NCBI RefSeq assembly: GCF_021117365.1
Contig: NZ_CP088262.1
Location: 496,001-560,000, forward strand
From: Nocardioides sp. cx-173
GTDB taxonomy: Bacteria > Actinomycetota > Actinomycetes > Propionibacteriales > Nocardioidaceae
Length of the DNA: 64,000 nt
Direction of reading: 5' to 3'
Positions 26,511-37,229 of this stretch are shown here, piece by piece. The notes below the pieces were generated by a model. The model did no database searches. It was not told the DNA's origin and worked only from the letters and a program-made list of their open reading frames with translations. Position 1 is the stretch's first letter; the number at the start of each line of letters is the position of its first letter. The position numbers and the translations under genes are program-made.

Positions 26511-27392
26511 TCAGTGGCGCTTGCGCAGCGCGACCGCGGCCGCGACGCTGCCCGTCGCCGCGCCGGCCACGGCGCCCACGACCAGTCCGGCGCGCGCCGC
26601 CTTGCGCCCGGTGCGGTAGTCGCGCACCCGCCAGCCCTGGGCCCGTGCGTGCGCGCGCAGCCGGGCGTCGGGGTTGATCGCGACCGGGTCGCCGACCAGG
26701 CTCAGCATCGGCAGGTCGTTGAAGGAGTCGGAGTACGCCGAGCAGGCGGCCAGGTCGAGGCCCTCGCGCGACGCCAGGGCCTTGATCGCCTCGGCCTTGG
26801 CGGGCCCGTGCAGCAGGTCGCCGACCAGCAGCCCGGTGTAGACGCCCTCCACGTGCTCGGAGACGGTGCCCATCGCACCGGTGAGGCCCAGCCGGCGCGC
26901 GATGATCGTGGCGATCTCGATCGGCGCCGCGGTCACCAGCCAGACGCGCTGGCCCTGGTCCAGGTGCATCTGCGCGAGGGCCCGCGTGCCCGGCCAGATG
27001 CGGTGCGCCATCGCCTCGTCGAAGATCTCCTCCCCGAGCTCCTCGAGCTCGGCGACCGTGTGGCCGGCGATGAAGCTGAGCGCGGAGTTGCGGGCCTGGG
27101 CGACGTGCTCGGGGTCCTCGACGCCGACGAGCCGGAAGTACGCCTGCTTCCAGGCGGCTCCGAGGATCTCGCGCGTGGTGAAGAAGTCGCGCCGGTGCAG
27201 CCCGCGCGCGAGGTGGAAGATGCTGGCCCCCTGCATCACCGTGTTGTCGACGTCGAAGAACGCCGCCGACGTGAGGTCCGAGGGCATCACCAGGGCCGTC
27301 TCCACCTCTGCCGCAGCCGCCGCCGCCTCACCCGCGAGCGTCGAGCGCTGCTGGAGGTCGAGGTGGTGTCGCGAGCGGTCCTGGTGCGGCAT
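26511..27392 (-). CDS. HAD-IB family phosphatase (SerB-like)
   Basis: The 293-residue protein carries HAD motif [16 protein letters not shown], motif [10 protein letters not shown] (Thr) and motif [20 protein letters not shown]...[14 protein letters not shown]. It has a hydrophobic, Ala/Gly-rich C-terminus ([26 protein letters not shown]) that may anchor it to the membrane. HAD-IB proteins of this kind act on small phosphates or lipid phosphates; the substrate is unknown. Divergent from the acyl-CoA ligase gene. Confidence 0.9.
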   Translation of the reverse strand: MPHQDRSRHHLDLQQRSTLAGEAAAAAAEVETALVMPSDLTSAAFFDVDNTVMQGASIFHLARGLHRRDFFTTREILGAAWKQAYFRLVGVEDPEHVAQARNSALSFIAGHTVAELEELGEEIFDEAMAHRIWPGTRALAQMHLDQGQRVWLVTAAPIEIATIIARRLGLTGAMGTVSEHVEGVYTGLLVGDLLHGPAKAEAIKALASREGLDLAACSAYSDSFNDLPMLSLVGDPVAINPDARLRAHARAQGWRVRDYRTGRKAARAGLVVGAVAGAATGSVAAAVALRKRH

Positions 27393-27515
27393 CGGCACAC
27401 AGTAGCGTCGGCGCCTGCGGTGGTGGAGGCCGCAAGAGTGCCGAAGCAGTGACGGCGCACCCACGTCGGTCGACGACTCTCCTCGGGGAGAGCCGGGGTG
27501 TGGAAGGATCGGCGC

Positions 27516-29144
27516 ATGTCCAGTGCAGACGCAGCTCTGGGGGTGACGGACGTCGCCGAGCTCGTCACGCTCGCGGCCGAGGAGAGCCCGGACAAGCTCG
27601 CCGTCGTGGAGGCGGCGGGTCGCAGCCTGACCTGGGCTCAGCTCGACGACGAGGTCGGGCGCGTCGCCACCGGGCTCGGGGCCGCAGGCATCGTGGCGGG
27701 GATGCGGGTGATGCTCGTGATGGGCAACCGGATCGAGTTCCTGACGACGTACCTCGGGACCCTGCGCGCGCAGGCCGTGGCGGTGCCGGTCAACCCGCTC
27801 TCGACGCCCAGCGAGCTCGCCCGGATGCTGGCCGACTCGGGCTCGCGGATGGTGGCGGCCGACGGCGGGACGGTCACGGCGGTGCGCGAGGCCGTGGCAC
27901 TGCTGCAGCGCGCGATCGACGGCGACACCGAGGGCATGGGCGAGGTGGAGCCCGACCTGCTGGCGCGCGCCGTGGTGCCGCGGGTCGTGGTGGTCGGCTC
28001 GACCCTGCTGCCCGGCGAGCGGGGCTACGACCAGCTGCGCGCCGACACCGCACGACCGGTGCCGGCGCTGCAGGACCCCGAGAAGCTGGCCGCGCTGCTC
28101 TACACCAGCGGTACGTCGGGCCGCCCGCGCGCCGCGATGCTCACCCACCGCGCCCTGGTCGCCAACATCGAGCAGGCCGCGGCCATGCGGCCGGCGATGA
28201 TCCACGGTGACGACGTGGTGCTGGGCGTGCTGCCGATGTTCCACGTCTACGGGCTCAACGCGGTGCTCGGGGGCGTCCTGCGCCACCGCGCCAAGCTGGT
28301 GCTGGCCGAGCGCTTCGACCCCCAGGGCACCCTGGACCTGATCGAGGACGAGGCGTGCAGCGTGGTGCCCGTGGCGCCGCCGGTCTTCGCCTACTGGCGC
28401 GACGTCGAGGCGCTCGAGGAGCGGCTCGGCCCGGTCCGCCTGATCCTGTCCGGCTCCGCCCCGCTGTCGAGTGCGGTGATCGAGGAGTTCAGCGGGCGCA
28501 CCGGCATCCCGATCCACCAGGGCTACGGCCTCACCGAGGCCGCCCCGATCGTCACCAGCACGCTGCGCTCCGAGCGGCTGCAGAACGGCTCGGTCGGTGC
28601 GGCTCTCGACGGCATCGAGATCCGCCTCGTCGACGAGGCCGGCGCCGTGCCGCTCGGCGACGACCCGGGGGAGATCCAGATCCGCGGCGCCAACCTGTTC
28701 AGCGGCTACTGGCCCGACGGTGCCGACGGCCCCGACGACGAGGGCTGGTGGTCGACGGGCGACGTGGGCTTCCTCGACGCCAGTGGGGACCTGTTCCTGG
28801 TCGACCGGCTCAAGGAGCTGGTGATCGTGTCCGGTTTCAACGTCTACCCGGTCGAGGTCGAGGAGGTCGTCGGCGAGGTCGCCGGAGTCACCGAGGTCGC
28901 GGTGATCGGCGTCGAGGACGCCGACACCGGTGAGGCGGTCGTCGCCTACGTCGTGGCGCCCGGCCTCGACGCGGCGCAGGTCGAGGCCGACGTACGCGAG
29001 CACTGCGCGACGCGGCTGGCCCGGTTCAAGCAGCCGAGCCGGATCGAGGTCGTCGACGAGCTGCCGCTCACGGTGACGGGCAAGGTCCAGAAGGGCCGGC
29101 TGCGCGGTCTCGAGCGGCGCCGCGCGCTGGGCATCCTGGAGTGA
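27516..29144 (+). CDS. AMP-dependent acyl-CoA synthetase/ligase
   Basis: The 542-residue ANL enzyme activates a carboxylic acid to the acyl-AMP and CoA ester. It has the P-loop-like [70 protein letters not shown] and the C-terminal Lys region [14 protein letters not shown]. The chain length of the substrate cannot be told. I start at the ATG before SSADAALG, which has GGAAGG nine bases upstream. Confidence 0.94.
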   Translation: MSSADAALGVTDVAELVTLAAEESPDKLAVVEAAGRSLTWAQLDDEVGRVATGLGAAGIVAGMRVMLVMGNRIEFLTTYLGTLRAQAVAVPVNPLSTPSELARMLADSGSRMVAADGGTVTAVREAVALLQRAIDGDTEGMGEVEPDLLARAVVPRVVVVGSTLLPGERGYDQLRADTARPVPALQDPEKLAALLYTSGTSGRPRAAMLTHRALVANIEQAAAMRPAMIHGDDVVLGVLPMFHVYGLNAVLGGVLRHRAKLVLAERFDPQGTLDLIEDEACSVVPVAPPVFAYWRDVEALEERLGPVRLILSGSAPLSSAVIEEFSGRTGIPIHQGYGLTEAAPIVTSTLRSERLQNGSVGAALDGIEIRLVDEAGAVPLGDDPGEIQIRGANLFSGYWPDGADGPDDEGWWSTGDVGFLDASGDLFLVDRLKELVIVSGFNVYPVEVEEVVGEVAGVTEVAVIGVEDADTGEAVVAYVVAPGLDAAQVEADVREHCATRLARFKQPSRIEVVDELPLTVTGKVQKGRLRGLERRRALGILE

Positions 29145-29145
29145 C

Positions 29146-29385
29146 GTGACGGCCCGGATCACCCTCTACGGCCGACCCGGCTGCCACCTGTGCGACGAGG
29201 CGCGGGCGGTGATCGAGAAGGTGTGCGCCGACACCGGGGAGCAGTACGTCGAGGTGTCGATCGACGACGACCCCGAGCTGCAGCGACGGTTCACCGAGGA
29301 GGTCCCGGTGACCTTCGTGGACGGTCGGCAGCACGACTTCTGGCGCGTCGACGAAGCGCGGCTGCGCGCGGCCCTCGCTCGCTGA
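29146..29385 (+). CDS. Glutaredoxin-family thiol-redox protein
   Basis: The 79-residue DUF836/glutaredoxin-like protein has a thioredoxin fold start [16 protein letters not shown] with a CxxC pair and a cis-Pro [10 protein letters not shown]. It starts with GTG one base after the ligase stop and lies next to rex, the NADH/NAD sensor gene, as in related genomes. Confidence 0.92.
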   Translation: MTARITLYGRPGCHLCDEARAVIEKVCADTGEQYVEVSIDDDPELQRRFTEEVPVTFVDGRQHDFWRVDEARLRAALAR

Positions 29386-29441
29386 GGACCCCCGCGAGCG
29401 TGGGTCTTCTCACATGTGGTAATTGCGCCGCTGCGCTCGTT

Positions 29442-29459
29442 TTGTTCTCGCGTTCACAA
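29442..29459 (+). promoter_or_regulatory. Rex operator (ROP) upstream of rex-hemACDB
   Basis: TTGTTCTCGCGTTCACAA has a perfect right half (TTCACAA) and a degenerate left half against the Rex consensus TTGTGAA-N4-TTCACAA. It lies 83 bp before the rex start. In Streptomyces, Rex represses its own rex-hemACD operon from such a site, so autoregulation by the NADH/NAD ratio is expected. Confidence 0.7.
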
Positions 29460-29541
29460 ACTCCTACAGTGATCGAGCCGCATGCCCGACCGCCTGCGAG
29501 GCGGCTCCCAGACGTGGTGTGCGACTGGAAAGTGGACCGCT

Positions 29542-30222
29542 GTGACCGCACGGACAACGAGTGTCAGGACCAATGGCACCAGTGACAGTGCCCGGGAGAT
29601 CCCCGAGGCCACCGTCGCCCGCCTGCCCGTCTACCTCCGCGCTCTGACGAGCCTGGTCGAGGCCGGCACCCGCACCTGCTCCAGCGAGGACCTCGCGACC
29701 GCGGCCGGCGTCAACAGCGCCAAGCTGCGCAAGGACCTGTCCTACCTGGGGAGCTACGGCACCCGTGGGGTCGGCTACGACGTCGACTACCTGCGCTACC
29801 AGATCGCCCGCGAGATCGGCGTGACCCAGGACTGGCCGGTCGTCATCGTCGGCATCGGCAACCTCGGCCACGCGCTGGCCAACTACTCCGGCTTCCGCAG
29901 CCGCGGCTTCCGGGTCGTGGCGCTGCTCGACGCCGACCCGGAGCGTCACGACGAGGTCGTCGCCGGCGTCGACGTACGCCCGTTCGACGACCTCGAGGGG
30001 ATCGTCACCGAGCAGGGCGTGGCGATCGGCGTCATCGCGACGCCCGCGCCGGCCGCGCAGGACGTCGCCGACCGCATGGTCGCCTGCGGCATCACCAGCA
30101 TCCTGAACTTCGCGCCGTCCGTGCTGTCGGTGCCCGCCGGGGTGGACGTGCGCAAGGTGGACCTCTCCATCGAGCTGCAGATCCTCGCCTACCACGAGCA
30201 GCGCAAGGCCCAGACCGCATGA
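29542..30222 (+). CDS. rex: Redox-sensing transcriptional repressor Rex
   Basis: The 226-residue protein has a winged HTH (IPEATVARLPVYLRALTSL...AGVNSAKLRKDLSYLGSYGTRGVGYDV), a Rossmann NAD(H) domain VVIVGIGNLGHALANY and the C-terminal domain-swapped helix (VRKVDLSIELQILAYHEQRK). It releases DNA when NADH binds. The GTG is picked because the family has a short disordered leader before IPEATVARLP. First gene of the haem operon. Confidence 0.96.
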   Translation: MTARTTSVRTNGTSDSAREIPEATVARLPVYLRALTSLVEAGTRTCSSEDLATAAGVNSAKLRKDLSYLGSYGTRGVGYDVDYLRYQIAREIGVTQDWPVVIVGIGNLGHALANYSGFRSRGFRVVALLDADPERHDEVVAGVDVRPFDDLEGIVTEQGVAIGVIATPAPAAQDVADRMVACGITSILNFAPSVLSVPAGVDVRKVDLSIELQILAYHEQRKAQTA

Positions 30223-30232
30223 GGGGGACAGC

Positions 30233-31525
30233 GTGAGCATCCTGGTCGTGGGGATCTCCCACAACTCCGCACCGGTCCATCTGCTCGAGAAGGTGGCGCT
30301 GGACGCCGACGGCGTCGTCAAGCTGATCAGCGACGCCGTGGCCAGCGAGCACGTCGCCGAGGCGACGGTGATCTCGACGTGCAACCGGATCGAGATCTAC
30401 AGCGACGTCGACCGCTTCCACGGCAGCGTCGAGGAGCTCTCGCGGCTGCTCGTCGAGCGGGCCGGGGAGAGCGTCGAGGCGATGCTGCCGCACCTGTACG
30501 TCCACTACGACGACGGCGCGGTCTCCCATCTCTTCCAGGTCGCGGCCGGCCTGGACTCCATGGCCGTCGGCGAGGGCCAGATCCTCGGCCAGACCCGCGA
30601 GGCGCTGCGGCTCGGCCAGGAGCTCGGCACCGTGGGCTCCGCGCTCAACGTGCTCTTCCAGCAGGCGCTGCGGGTCGGCAAGCGCTCCCGCGCCGAGACC
30701 GGCATCGACCTGGTCGCCCCCTCCCTGGTCACGGCGGCGCTCGAGCGCTCCGCCCAGGCCGTCGGCGACGTCGCGGGCAAGCGGGTGCTGGTCGTCGGCG
30801 CCGGCGCGATGGCCGGGCTCGCCACCGCCACCGTCTCGCGCCTGGGCGCCGAGGAGGTCACGGTGGCCAACCGCACGCTGCCGCGCACCGACCGGCTGGT
30901 GGCGGAGTACGGCGTGCGCGCCGCGCCGCTGAGCGACCTGACCGACGAGATCGGCCGCGCAGACATCGTCATCACCTGCGCCGGTGCGACCGGGGTGCTG
31001 GTCACGCGCGAGATGGTCGCCGCCGCCAACCCGGCCGGGCGCCCGCTGTCGATCATCGACGTGGCCCTCCCGCACGACGTCGACCCGTCGGTCGCCGACC
31101 TGGCGGGCGTGACGCTGGTCGGCCTGGCCGAGCTCGCCGCGGTCCTGCACGAGTCCGACGCCGGACGCGAGGTGCTCGAGGTCCGGCGCATCGTCGCGCA
31201 GGAGGTGGCCTCGTTCGTCGCCGCGCGGCGCCAGGCCAGCGTGACCCCGACCGTGGTCGCACTCCGCTCCATGGCCACCTCCGTGGTGGACGCCGAGATG
31301 AGTCGGCTGGTCGGCCGGCTGCCCGAGCTCGACGACGCGGCCCGGCTCGAGATCCTGCACACCGTGCGCCGCGTCGCCGACAAGCTGCTCCACGAGCCCA
31401 CGGTGCGGGTCAAGGAGCTGGCCAACGAGCAGGGCGCGATCTCCTACGCCGCCGCGCTGGCCGAGCTCTTCGCGCTGGACCCCGAGGCCGTCGAGGCCGT
31501 CACCCGACCGGAGGGCCTCGCATGA
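30233..31525 (+). CDS. hemA: Glutamyl-tRNA reductase
   Basis: First enzyme of the C5 tetrapyrrole pathway: reduces glutamyl-tRNA to glutamate-1-semialdehyde with NADPH. The 430-residue protein has catalytic Cys in STCNRIEIYSDV, the GEGQILGQTREA signature and a Rossmann motif VLVVGAGAMAGLA. GTG start 11 bases after rex with GAGGGGG upstream; its stop overlaps hemC by ATGA. Known member of Rex regulons in actinobacteria. Confidence 0.97.
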   Translation: MSILVVGISHNSAPVHLLEKVALDADGVVKLISDAVASEHVAEATVISTCNRIEIYSDVDRFHGSVEELSRLLVERAGESVEAMLPHLYVHYDDGAVSHLFQVAAGLDSMAVGEGQILGQTREALRLGQELGTVGSALNVLFQQALRVGKRSRAETGIDLVAPSLVTAALERSAQAVGDVAGKRVLVVGAGAMAGLATATVSRLGAEEVTVANRTLPRTDRLVAEYGVRAAPLSDLTDEIGRADIVITCAGATGVLVTREMVAAANPAGRPLSIIDVALPHDVDPSVADLAGVTLVGLAELAAVLHESDAGREVLEVRRIVAQEVASFVAARRQASVTPTVVALRSMATSVVDAEMSRLVGRLPELDDAARLEILHTVRRVADKLLHEPTVRVKELANEQGAISYAAALAELFALDPEAVEAVTRPEGLA

Positions 31526-32487
31526 GCGCCCCCCGGACGCCCTTGCGGGTCGGCACTCGCGCCTCGCTGCTCGCCACGACCCAGGCCGGCCACGTCGCCG
31601 AGCTGATCCGCACCACGCTGGGCCGCGAGGCCGTGCTGGTCGAGATCAACACCGAGGGCGACCGCACGCAGGCCGCCGGCACCTCGCTGGAGACGATGGG
31701 CGGCACCGGCGTGTTCGTCAGTGCGCTGCGCGACGCGCTGCTCGCCGACGAGGTCGATGTGGCGGTGCACTCGCTCAAGGACCTCCCCACCTACCCGGCC
31801 GAGGGCATCACCCTGGCCGCCGTACCGACTCGTGAGGACCCGCGCGACGTCGTCGTGGCGCGCGACGGCCTCACCCTGGGCGAGCTGCCGGTCGGCAGCC
31901 GGGTCGGCACGGGCTCTCCGCGGCGGGCCGCACAGCTGCACGCCCTCGGCCTCGGTTTGGACGTGGTCGGCGTTCGTGGCAACGTCGACACCCGGATCGG
32001 CAAGGTCCGCTCGGGTGAGTACGACGCCGTCGTGCTGGCCCGCGCGGGACTCGCCAGGATCGGCCGACTCGAGGAGGCGACCGAGGTGCTCGACCCGTTG
32101 CAGATGCTCCCCGCCCCCGGGCAGGGTGCGCTCGCGATCGAGTGCCGGTCCGAGGGTGACCTCGCCGGGGAGCTCGCGCGGCTGCAGGATGCGGCGACCC
32201 GGGCGGCGGTGGATGCCGAACGTGCCGTGCTCGCCACGCTCGAGGGCGGGTGCTCGGCGCCGATCGGGGCACTGGCGGAGGTCGCCGAAGGAGACGAAGG
32301 GGACGAGATCTGGGTGCGAGCGATCGCACTCTCACTGGACGGGGGCCTGTCGGTTCGGATGTCCGCATCCGGCGCCCCCGCTGACGCGACCAGCGTCGGC
32401 AACCGGCTGGCGAGCGAGATGCTCGCCGACGGAGCAGGTCAACTGAATCAACCGGCAGAACCATCAGCAGAGGTGCAGAACGCATGA
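31522..32487 (+). CDS. hemC: Hydroxymethylbilane synthase
   Basis: Joins four porphobilinogens into hydroxymethylbilane. The 321-residue protein has VGTRASLLATTQAGHV, HSLKDLPT, GTGSPRRAAQL, RGNVDTRIGK and the dipyrromethane cofactor Cys in LEGGCSAPIG. Overlaps hemA and the following gene by ATGA on each side. Confidence 0.97.
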   Translation: MSAPRTPLRVGTRASLLATTQAGHVAELIRTTLGREAVLVEINTEGDRTQAAGTSLETMGGTGVFVSALRDALLADEVDVAVHSLKDLPTYPAEGITLAAVPTREDPRDVVVARDGLTLGELPVGSRVGTGSPRRAAQLHALGLGLDVVGVRGNVDTRIGKVRSGEYDAVVLARAGLARIGRLEEATEVLDPLQMLPAPGQGALAIECRSEGDLAGELARLQDAATRAAVDAERAVLATLEGGCSAPIGALAEVAEGDEGDEIWVRAIALSLDGGLSVRMSASGAPADATSVGNRLASEMLADGAGQLNQPAEPSAEVQNA

Positions 32488-34190
32488 CGCGAGGCAAGAC
32501 CACCCCCCAGGGCACCACCCAGGGTTCCCAGCCGGCCGCTCCCCGCGGTTGGGTGTCGTTCGTCGGCAGCGGCCCGGGCGACCCGGACCTGCTGACGGTG
32601 CGCGCCGTCGACCTGATCAGGCAGGCGGACGTGATCGTGACGGAGGCACCCGAGCACGCCCCGCTGGTCCGGACCCTGCTCGGGCTCCCCGAGCCGGCCG
32701 AGGCCGAGCCGGAGGAGGGCGCCGAGCCCACCCCGGTCGAGGGACCCGAGCTCGTCGACGGCGGCTTCGGTGAGGACGGCCAGCCGCTGACCCACGCCGC
32801 CCGCGCCAAGGTCATCGTGCGGTACGCCAAGAAGGGCCACCGCGTCGTACGGCTCCTCGCCGGAGACCCGTTCCTCTACGCCTCCGGCCCCGAGGAGGCC
32901 CAGGCCGTCGCCAAGGCCGGCTTCGGCTTCGAGGTCGTGCCCGGCGTGTCCTCGGTCGGCGCGGTCCCGGCGTACGCCGGCATCCCGCTGACCACCAAGG
33001 ACCACCGCGAGATCTCCGTCATCACCTGCGGCGACAAGATCGACTGGTCGGCCCACGCGAGCGACCGCACCCTGGTGCTGCTGTCGGCCGTCGGCCAGAT
33101 CGGCGACATCGCCAAGGCCCTGATGCTCGCCGGCCGCTCGCCGCAGACGCCGGTCGCCATGACCCGCGTCGGCACGACCACCGCCCAGGAGACCGTCACC
33201 TCGACGCTCGAGCACATCGCGGCCGACGCCCGTGCCGCGCGCATGACGCCCCCCGCGATCACCGTCGTCGGCAAGGTCGTCGACCTGCGCGAGACGCTGT
33301 CGTGGTTCGAGAGCAAGCCGCTGTTCGGCTGGCGGGTGCTCGTGCCCCGCACCAAGGAGCAGGCCGGCTCGCTGTCGACGCGCGTGCGCGGCTACGGCGC
33401 CGTGCCCGAGGAGGTCCCGACGATCTCGGTGGAGCCCCCGCGCAACCCGCTGCAGATGGACAAGGCCGTGCGCGGCCTGGTCGAGGGCCGCTACGAGTGG
33501 ATCGCCTTCACCTCCGTCAACGCGGTCAAGGCCGTGCGCGAGAAGTTCGAGGAGTACGGCCTGGACGCCCGCGCCTTCTCCGGGCTCAAGATCGCCGCGG
33601 TCGGCGACAAGACCGCTCAGGCGATCGCCGACTGGGGACTGCGCGCCGACCTGCTGCCGTCGGGTGAGCAGTCGGCCGCCGGCCTGCTGGCCGACTGGCC
33701 GGAGTACGACGATGTGCTGGACCCCATCAACCGGGTGTTCCTGCCGCGCGCCGACATCGCGACCGAGAACCTCGTCGCCGGCCTGGTCGACCTCGGCTGG
33801 GAGTGCGACGACGTCACCGCCTACCGCACCGTGCGCGCCACGCCTCCGCCGGCGCCGACGCGCGACGCGATCAAGACCGGCAAGTTCGACGCGGTCGTCT
33901 TCACCTCGTCCTCGACGGTGCGCAACCTGGTCGGCATCGCCGGCAAGCCGCACCCCTCGACGATCATCGCCGTGATCGGGCCCGCCACGGCCAAGACCGC
34001 GGAGGAGCACGGCCTGCGCGTCGACGTCCTGTCGCCCAGGCCCGATGTCGAGGCGCTCGTCGACGCGCTCGCCGACTTCGGCGCCGCCCGCCGCGACGCG
34101 ATGATCGAGGCCGGCGACCCCGTGACCAAGCCGTCCTCGCGCAAGGCGTCCTCGCGGCGCCGTACCCGCGAGGCCGGAACGGCGCCGTAA
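32484..34190 (+). CDS. hemD: Uroporphyrinogen-III C-methyltransferase/synthase fusion
   Basis: The 568-residue fusion has an N-terminal CobA-type SAM methyltransferase ([48 protein letters not shown]), residues ~20-275. The C-terminal part is a HemD-type uroporphyrinogen-III synthase (~280-550; [36 protein letters not shown]). It cyclises hydroxymethylbilane and can methylate the product towards sirohaem/B12. An acidic insert (~residues 72-100, [18 protein letters not shown]) interrupts the methyltransferase domain. Tail is Ser/Arg-rich. Confidence 0.95.
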   Translation: MTRGKTTPQGTTQGSQPAAPRGWVSFVGSGPGDPDLLTVRAVDLIRQADVIVTEAPEHAPLVRTLLGLPEPAEAEPEEGAEPTPVEGPELVDGGFGEDGQPLTHAARAKVIVRYAKKGHRVVRLLAGDPFLYASGPEEAQAVAKAGFGFEVVPGVSSVGAVPAYAGIPLTTKDHREISVITCGDKIDWSAHASDRTLVLLSAVGQIGDIAKALMLAGRSPQTPVAMTRVGTTTAQETVTSTLEHIAADARAARMTPPAITVVGKVVDLRETLSWFESKPLFGWRVLVPRTKEQAGSLSTRVRGYGAVPEEVPTISVEPPRNPLQMDKAVRGLVEGRYEWIAFTSVNAVKAVREKFEEYGLDARAFSGLKIAAVGDKTAQAIADWGLRADLLPSGEQSAAGLLADWPEYDDVLDPINRVFLPRADIATENLVAGLVDLGWECDDVTAYRTVRATPPPAPTRDAIKTGKFDAVVFTSSSTVRNLVGIAGKPHPSTIIAVIGPATAKTAEEHGLRVDVLSPRPDVEALVDALADFGAARRDAMIEAGDPVTKPSSRKASSRRRTREAGTAP

Positions 34191-34215
34191 CGAGCAGGGA
34201 GCAGGGAGGCGGCGC

Positions 34216-35211
34216 ATGACTGAGCACGAGATGACCCTCGGCGGCCCGGTCGTGCGACCGCGCCGGCTGCGGACGACGCCCGCGCTGCGCCGGCTGGTCG
34301 CGGAGACCGAGGTCCGGCCGCGCCAGCTGGTCCTGCCGGTCTTCGTGCGCGAGGGGCTGGCCGAGCCGCAGCCGATCTCCTCGATGCCCGGGGTCGTGCA
34401 GCACTCGCGCGACAGCCTCAAGGCGGCGGCGACGCAGGCCGCGGAGCTGGGCCTGGGTGGCGTGATGCTGTTCGGGATCCCCGAGACCAAGGACCCGGTC
34501 GGCTCCGGCGCGGTCGACCCCGACGGCATCCTCAACGTCGCGATCGCCGACGTCGTGGCCGAGGTCGGCGATGCGCTCACCGTGATGAGCGACCTGTGCC
34601 TCGACGAGTTCACCGACCACGGCCACTGCGGACTGGTGACCCCCGACGGCCGCGTCGACAACGACGCGACCCTCGCGGTCTACGCCGAGATGGGCCTCGC
34701 CCACGCCGCGGCCGGTGTCCACATGGTCGGCCCCAGCGGGATGATGGACGGCCAGGTCGGTGTCGTCCGGGCCGCGCTCGACGGTGCCGGCCACCAGGAC
34801 GTGTCGATCCTGGCCTACTCCGCCAAGTACGCCTCCGCCTTCTACGGCCCCTTCCGCGAGGCGGTCGACTCCTCGCTGCAGGGCGACCGCCGTACCTACC
34901 AGCAGGACTCCGCCAACGCCCGCGAAGGCGTGCGTGAGGCCCTGCTCGACGTCGAGCAGGGCGCCGACATCGTCATGGTCAAGCCGGCCCTGGCCTACCT
35001 CGACGTGGTGCGGCGCGTGCGGGACGCGGTCGACGTGCCGGTCGCGGCCTACAACATCTCGGGCGAGTACGCGATGGTCGAGGCCGCCGCGGCCCAGGGC
35101 TGGATCGAGCGCGAGCCGGCGATCCTGGAGACCCTCGGGTCCATCCACCGCGCGGGCGCCGACGTGATCCTCACCTACTGGGCCTCCGAGGCCGCCCGGC
35201 TGCTGCGCTGA
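34216..35211 (+). CDS. hemB: Delta-aminolevulinic acid dehydratase (porphobilinogen synthase)
   Basis: The 331-residue barrel condenses two ALA to porphobilinogen. It shows [20 protein letters not shown], the metal-site region [47 protein letters not shown] with the first Schiff-base Lys, and [11 protein letters not shown] with the second. Last gene of the Rex-haem operon; TGA and the opposing TCA share TGATCA. Confidence 0.97.
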   Translation: MTEHEMTLGGPVVRPRRLRTTPALRRLVAETEVRPRQLVLPVFVREGLAEPQPISSMPGVVQHSRDSLKAAATQAAELGLGGVMLFGIPETKDPVGSGAVDPDGILNVAIADVVAEVGDALTVMSDLCLDEFTDHGHCGLVTPDGRVDNDATLAVYAEMGLAHAAAGVHMVGPSGMMDGQVGVVRAALDGAGHQDVSILAYSAKYASAFYGPFREAVDSSLQGDRRTYQQDSANAREGVREALLDVEQGADIVMVKPALAYLDVVRRVRDAVDVPVAAYNISGEYAMVEAAAAQGWIEREPAILETLGSIHRAGADVILTYWASEAARLLR

Positions 35212-35817
35212 TCAGAACCGCACTAGCCCCGCGGGCGAGACCGCAGCGGTGACGGCGCGGTCGTGCGCCTCGACGGGGACCTCGCGGCCCACCTCGTCGT
35301 CGTAGAGGAGCACGCAGGTGAACGTGCCGGCCGGGACCCGGGCGAGCGCCCGGTCGTAGGAGCCGCCGCCGCGCCCCAGGCGCAGGCCCGTGTCCGAGAC
35401 CGCCAGCCCCGGCACCAGCACCGCGTCCGGTGTCGCGATCGCGTCGACCCCGAGCCTCGGGCCGGCGGGCTCGAGCATGCCGTAGCGCGCGGGCATCAGC
35501 GCGGCGTCCCCCGCGTACGCCGCCCAGTCCAGGTCGCCGTCGGGCAGCAGCACCGGCAGCAGGATCCGCGTGCCCGCGGCATGCAGCGCGTCGAGCAGGG
35601 GCGACGTGCCGGGCTCGGTGCCGACGGCGACGTACGCCGCGACGGTGGCCGCGCGCCGTACCTCCTCGGCGGCCAGCAGGTGCGCCGCGATCCCGTGCGC
35701 CGCCTGGCCGATCTCGACCAGGGGGCGGCGGTTGCGGGCGGTCGTCAGCTGGTCGCGAAGGGCGGTCTTGGCGAGAGGTCCCCCCAGCGGCGGTGGACTG
35801 GGTTGCGGGGTCTGCAC
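35212..35817 (-). CDS. 5-formyltetrahydrofolate cyclo-ligase
   Basis: Converts 5-formyl-THF to 5,10-methenyl-THF with ATP. The 201-residue protein has the family's ...AAYVAVGTEPGTSPLLDALHAAG, VLLPDGDLDWAAY and the hallmark LRLGRGGGSYDRAL. It is convergent with hemB and divergent from the UGPase gene by 23 bp. Confidence 0.94.
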   Translation of the reverse strand: MQTPQPSPPPLGGPLAKTALRDQLTTARNRRPLVEIGQAAHGIAAHLLAAEEVRRAATVAAYVAVGTEPGTSPLLDALHAAGTRILLPVLLPDGDLDWAAYAGDAALMPARYGMLEPAGPRLGVDAIATPDAVLVPGLAVSDTGLRLGRGGGSYDRALARVPAGTFTCVLLYDDEVGREVPVEAHDRAVTAAVSPAGLVRF

Positions 35818-35840
35818 CGGGCAAGCCTACGATCGGTGGT

Positions 35841-37229
35841 ATGGGTAGCAAGGGGCTTCAGAGGGCGCGGGCCAAGATGGTCGAGGCCGGCGTGGACGAG
35901 GTGGCGATTGAGACGTTCGCCCACTACTTCCGGCTGCTCGAGCACGGCGAGACCGGCATGATCCCGGAGTCGAGCATCGACCCCGTCGACATGCCGGCAC
36001 TGAGCGACGTCGAGGTCGACGAGGAGGCCGGCGCGGAGGCGGTGCGGCGCACCGCCGTCATCAAGCTCAACGGCGGTCTCGGCACCTCGATGGGCATGGA
36101 CCGCGCCAAGTCCCTGCTGTGCGTGCGCCGCGGGCTGTCCTTCCTCGACATCATCGCCCGCCAGGTGCTGCACCTGCGCCAGGAGTACGACGCCACGCTC
36201 CCGCTGATCCTCATGAACTCGTTCCGCACCTCGGACGACACCCTGGCCGCGCTGGCCCGCTACGAGGACCTCCCGGTCGAGGGGCTGCCGCTGGAGTTCC
36301 TGCAGAACAAGGAGCCCAAGCTGCTGGAGAAGGACCTCTCGCCGGTGTCCTACCCCAAGGACCCCGACCTCGAGTGGTGTCCGCCCGGACATGGCGACGT
36401 CTACACCGCCCTGCGCGGCACCGGGCTGCTCGACCGGCTGATCGAGCAGGGCTTCAAGTACGTCTTCGTCTCCAACTCCGACAACCTCGGCGCCGTGCCC
36501 GACGCACGGGTGGCCGGCTGGTTCGCCGGCACCGGCGCGCCGTTCGCCATCGAGGCCGTCCGGCGCACCGCCTCCGACCGCAAGGGCGGCCACTTCGCGC
36601 GGCGCAAGCAGGACGGCCGCATCGTCCTGCGCGAGACCGCGCAGACGCCGCCGGAGGACGCCGAGGCCCTGGCCGACCTCGACCGGCACCGCTTCTGCTC
36701 CACCAACAACCTGTGGTTCGACCTGGCCGCGATGAAGCAGGCGCTCGACGTCCGCCAGGGCATCCTCGGGCTGCCGCTCATCCGCAACGTCAAGAACGTC
36801 GACCCCGGCGACCCGAGCACCCCCAAGGTCGTCCAGATCGAGACCGCCATGGGCGCGGCGATCGAGGTCTTCGAGGGGGCGCAGCTGATCGAGGTCGGGC
36901 GCGACCGGTTCGTGCCGGTCAAGACCACCAACGACCTGCTGGTGCTGCGCTCCGACGTCTACGAGATCGGGCAGGACTTCGTGCTCGACCAGGTCGCCGG
37001 CGACCTGCCGTTCGTCGACCTCGACACCCACTTCTACAAGCTGGTCCGCGAGTTCGACAAGCGCTTCCCCGAGGGCGCGCCGTCGATGCGCAAGGCCTCC
37101 TCCCTCAAGGTCGAGGGCGACTGGACCTTCGGCAAGGGCGTGCAGGTCGTCGGTGACGTTGAGCTCGAGGCCACCAAGGCCGAGCGGGTCGCCCCCGACA
37201 CCGTCCTGAGCGGTACGGCGGATGCCTGA
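35841..37229 (+). CDS. UTP-glucose-1-phosphate uridylyltransferase, eukaryotic type
   Basis: Forms UDP-glucose. The 462-residue protein is the UDPGP (UGP2-like) type, not bacterial GalU: nucleotide-binding KLNGGLGTSMGMDRAKSLL, LMNSFRTSDDTL, EFLQNKEPKLLEKDLSP, CPPGHGDVYTAL and FVSNSDNLGAVPDA. Actinobacteria often have this type in the glp-moaC neighbourhood. Overlaps the glp/moeA start by eight bases. Supplies UDP-glucose for cell-envelope glycans. Confidence 0.95.
   Translation: MGSKGLQRARAKMVEAGVDEVAIETFAHYFRLLEHGETGMIPESSIDPVDMPALSDVEVDEEAGAEAVRRTAVIKLNGGLGTSMGMDRAKSLLCVRRGLSFLDIIARQVLHLRQEYDATLPLILMNSFRTSDDTLAALARYEDLPVEGLPLEFLQNKEPKLLEKDLSPVSYPKDPDLEWCPPGHGDVYTALRGTGLLDRLIEQGFKYVFVSNSDNLGAVPDARVAGWFAGTGAPFAIEAVRRTASDRKGGHFARRKQDGRIVLRETAQTPPEDAEALADLDRHRFCSTNNLWFDLAAMKQALDVRQGILGLPLIRNVKNVDPGDPSTPKVVQIETAMGAAIEVFEGAQLIEVGRDRFVPVKTTNDLLVLRSDVYEIGQDFVLDQVAGDLPFVDLDTHFYKLVREFDKRFPEGAPSMRKASSLKVEGDWTFGKGVQVVGDVELEATKAERVAPDTVLSGTADA

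Noticed and set aside
26511..29162. An 883-codon minus-strand open frame
   Set aside because: Only the last 293 codons look like a protein (the HAD phosphatase). The rest is antisense to the acyl-CoA ligase and lacks family features.
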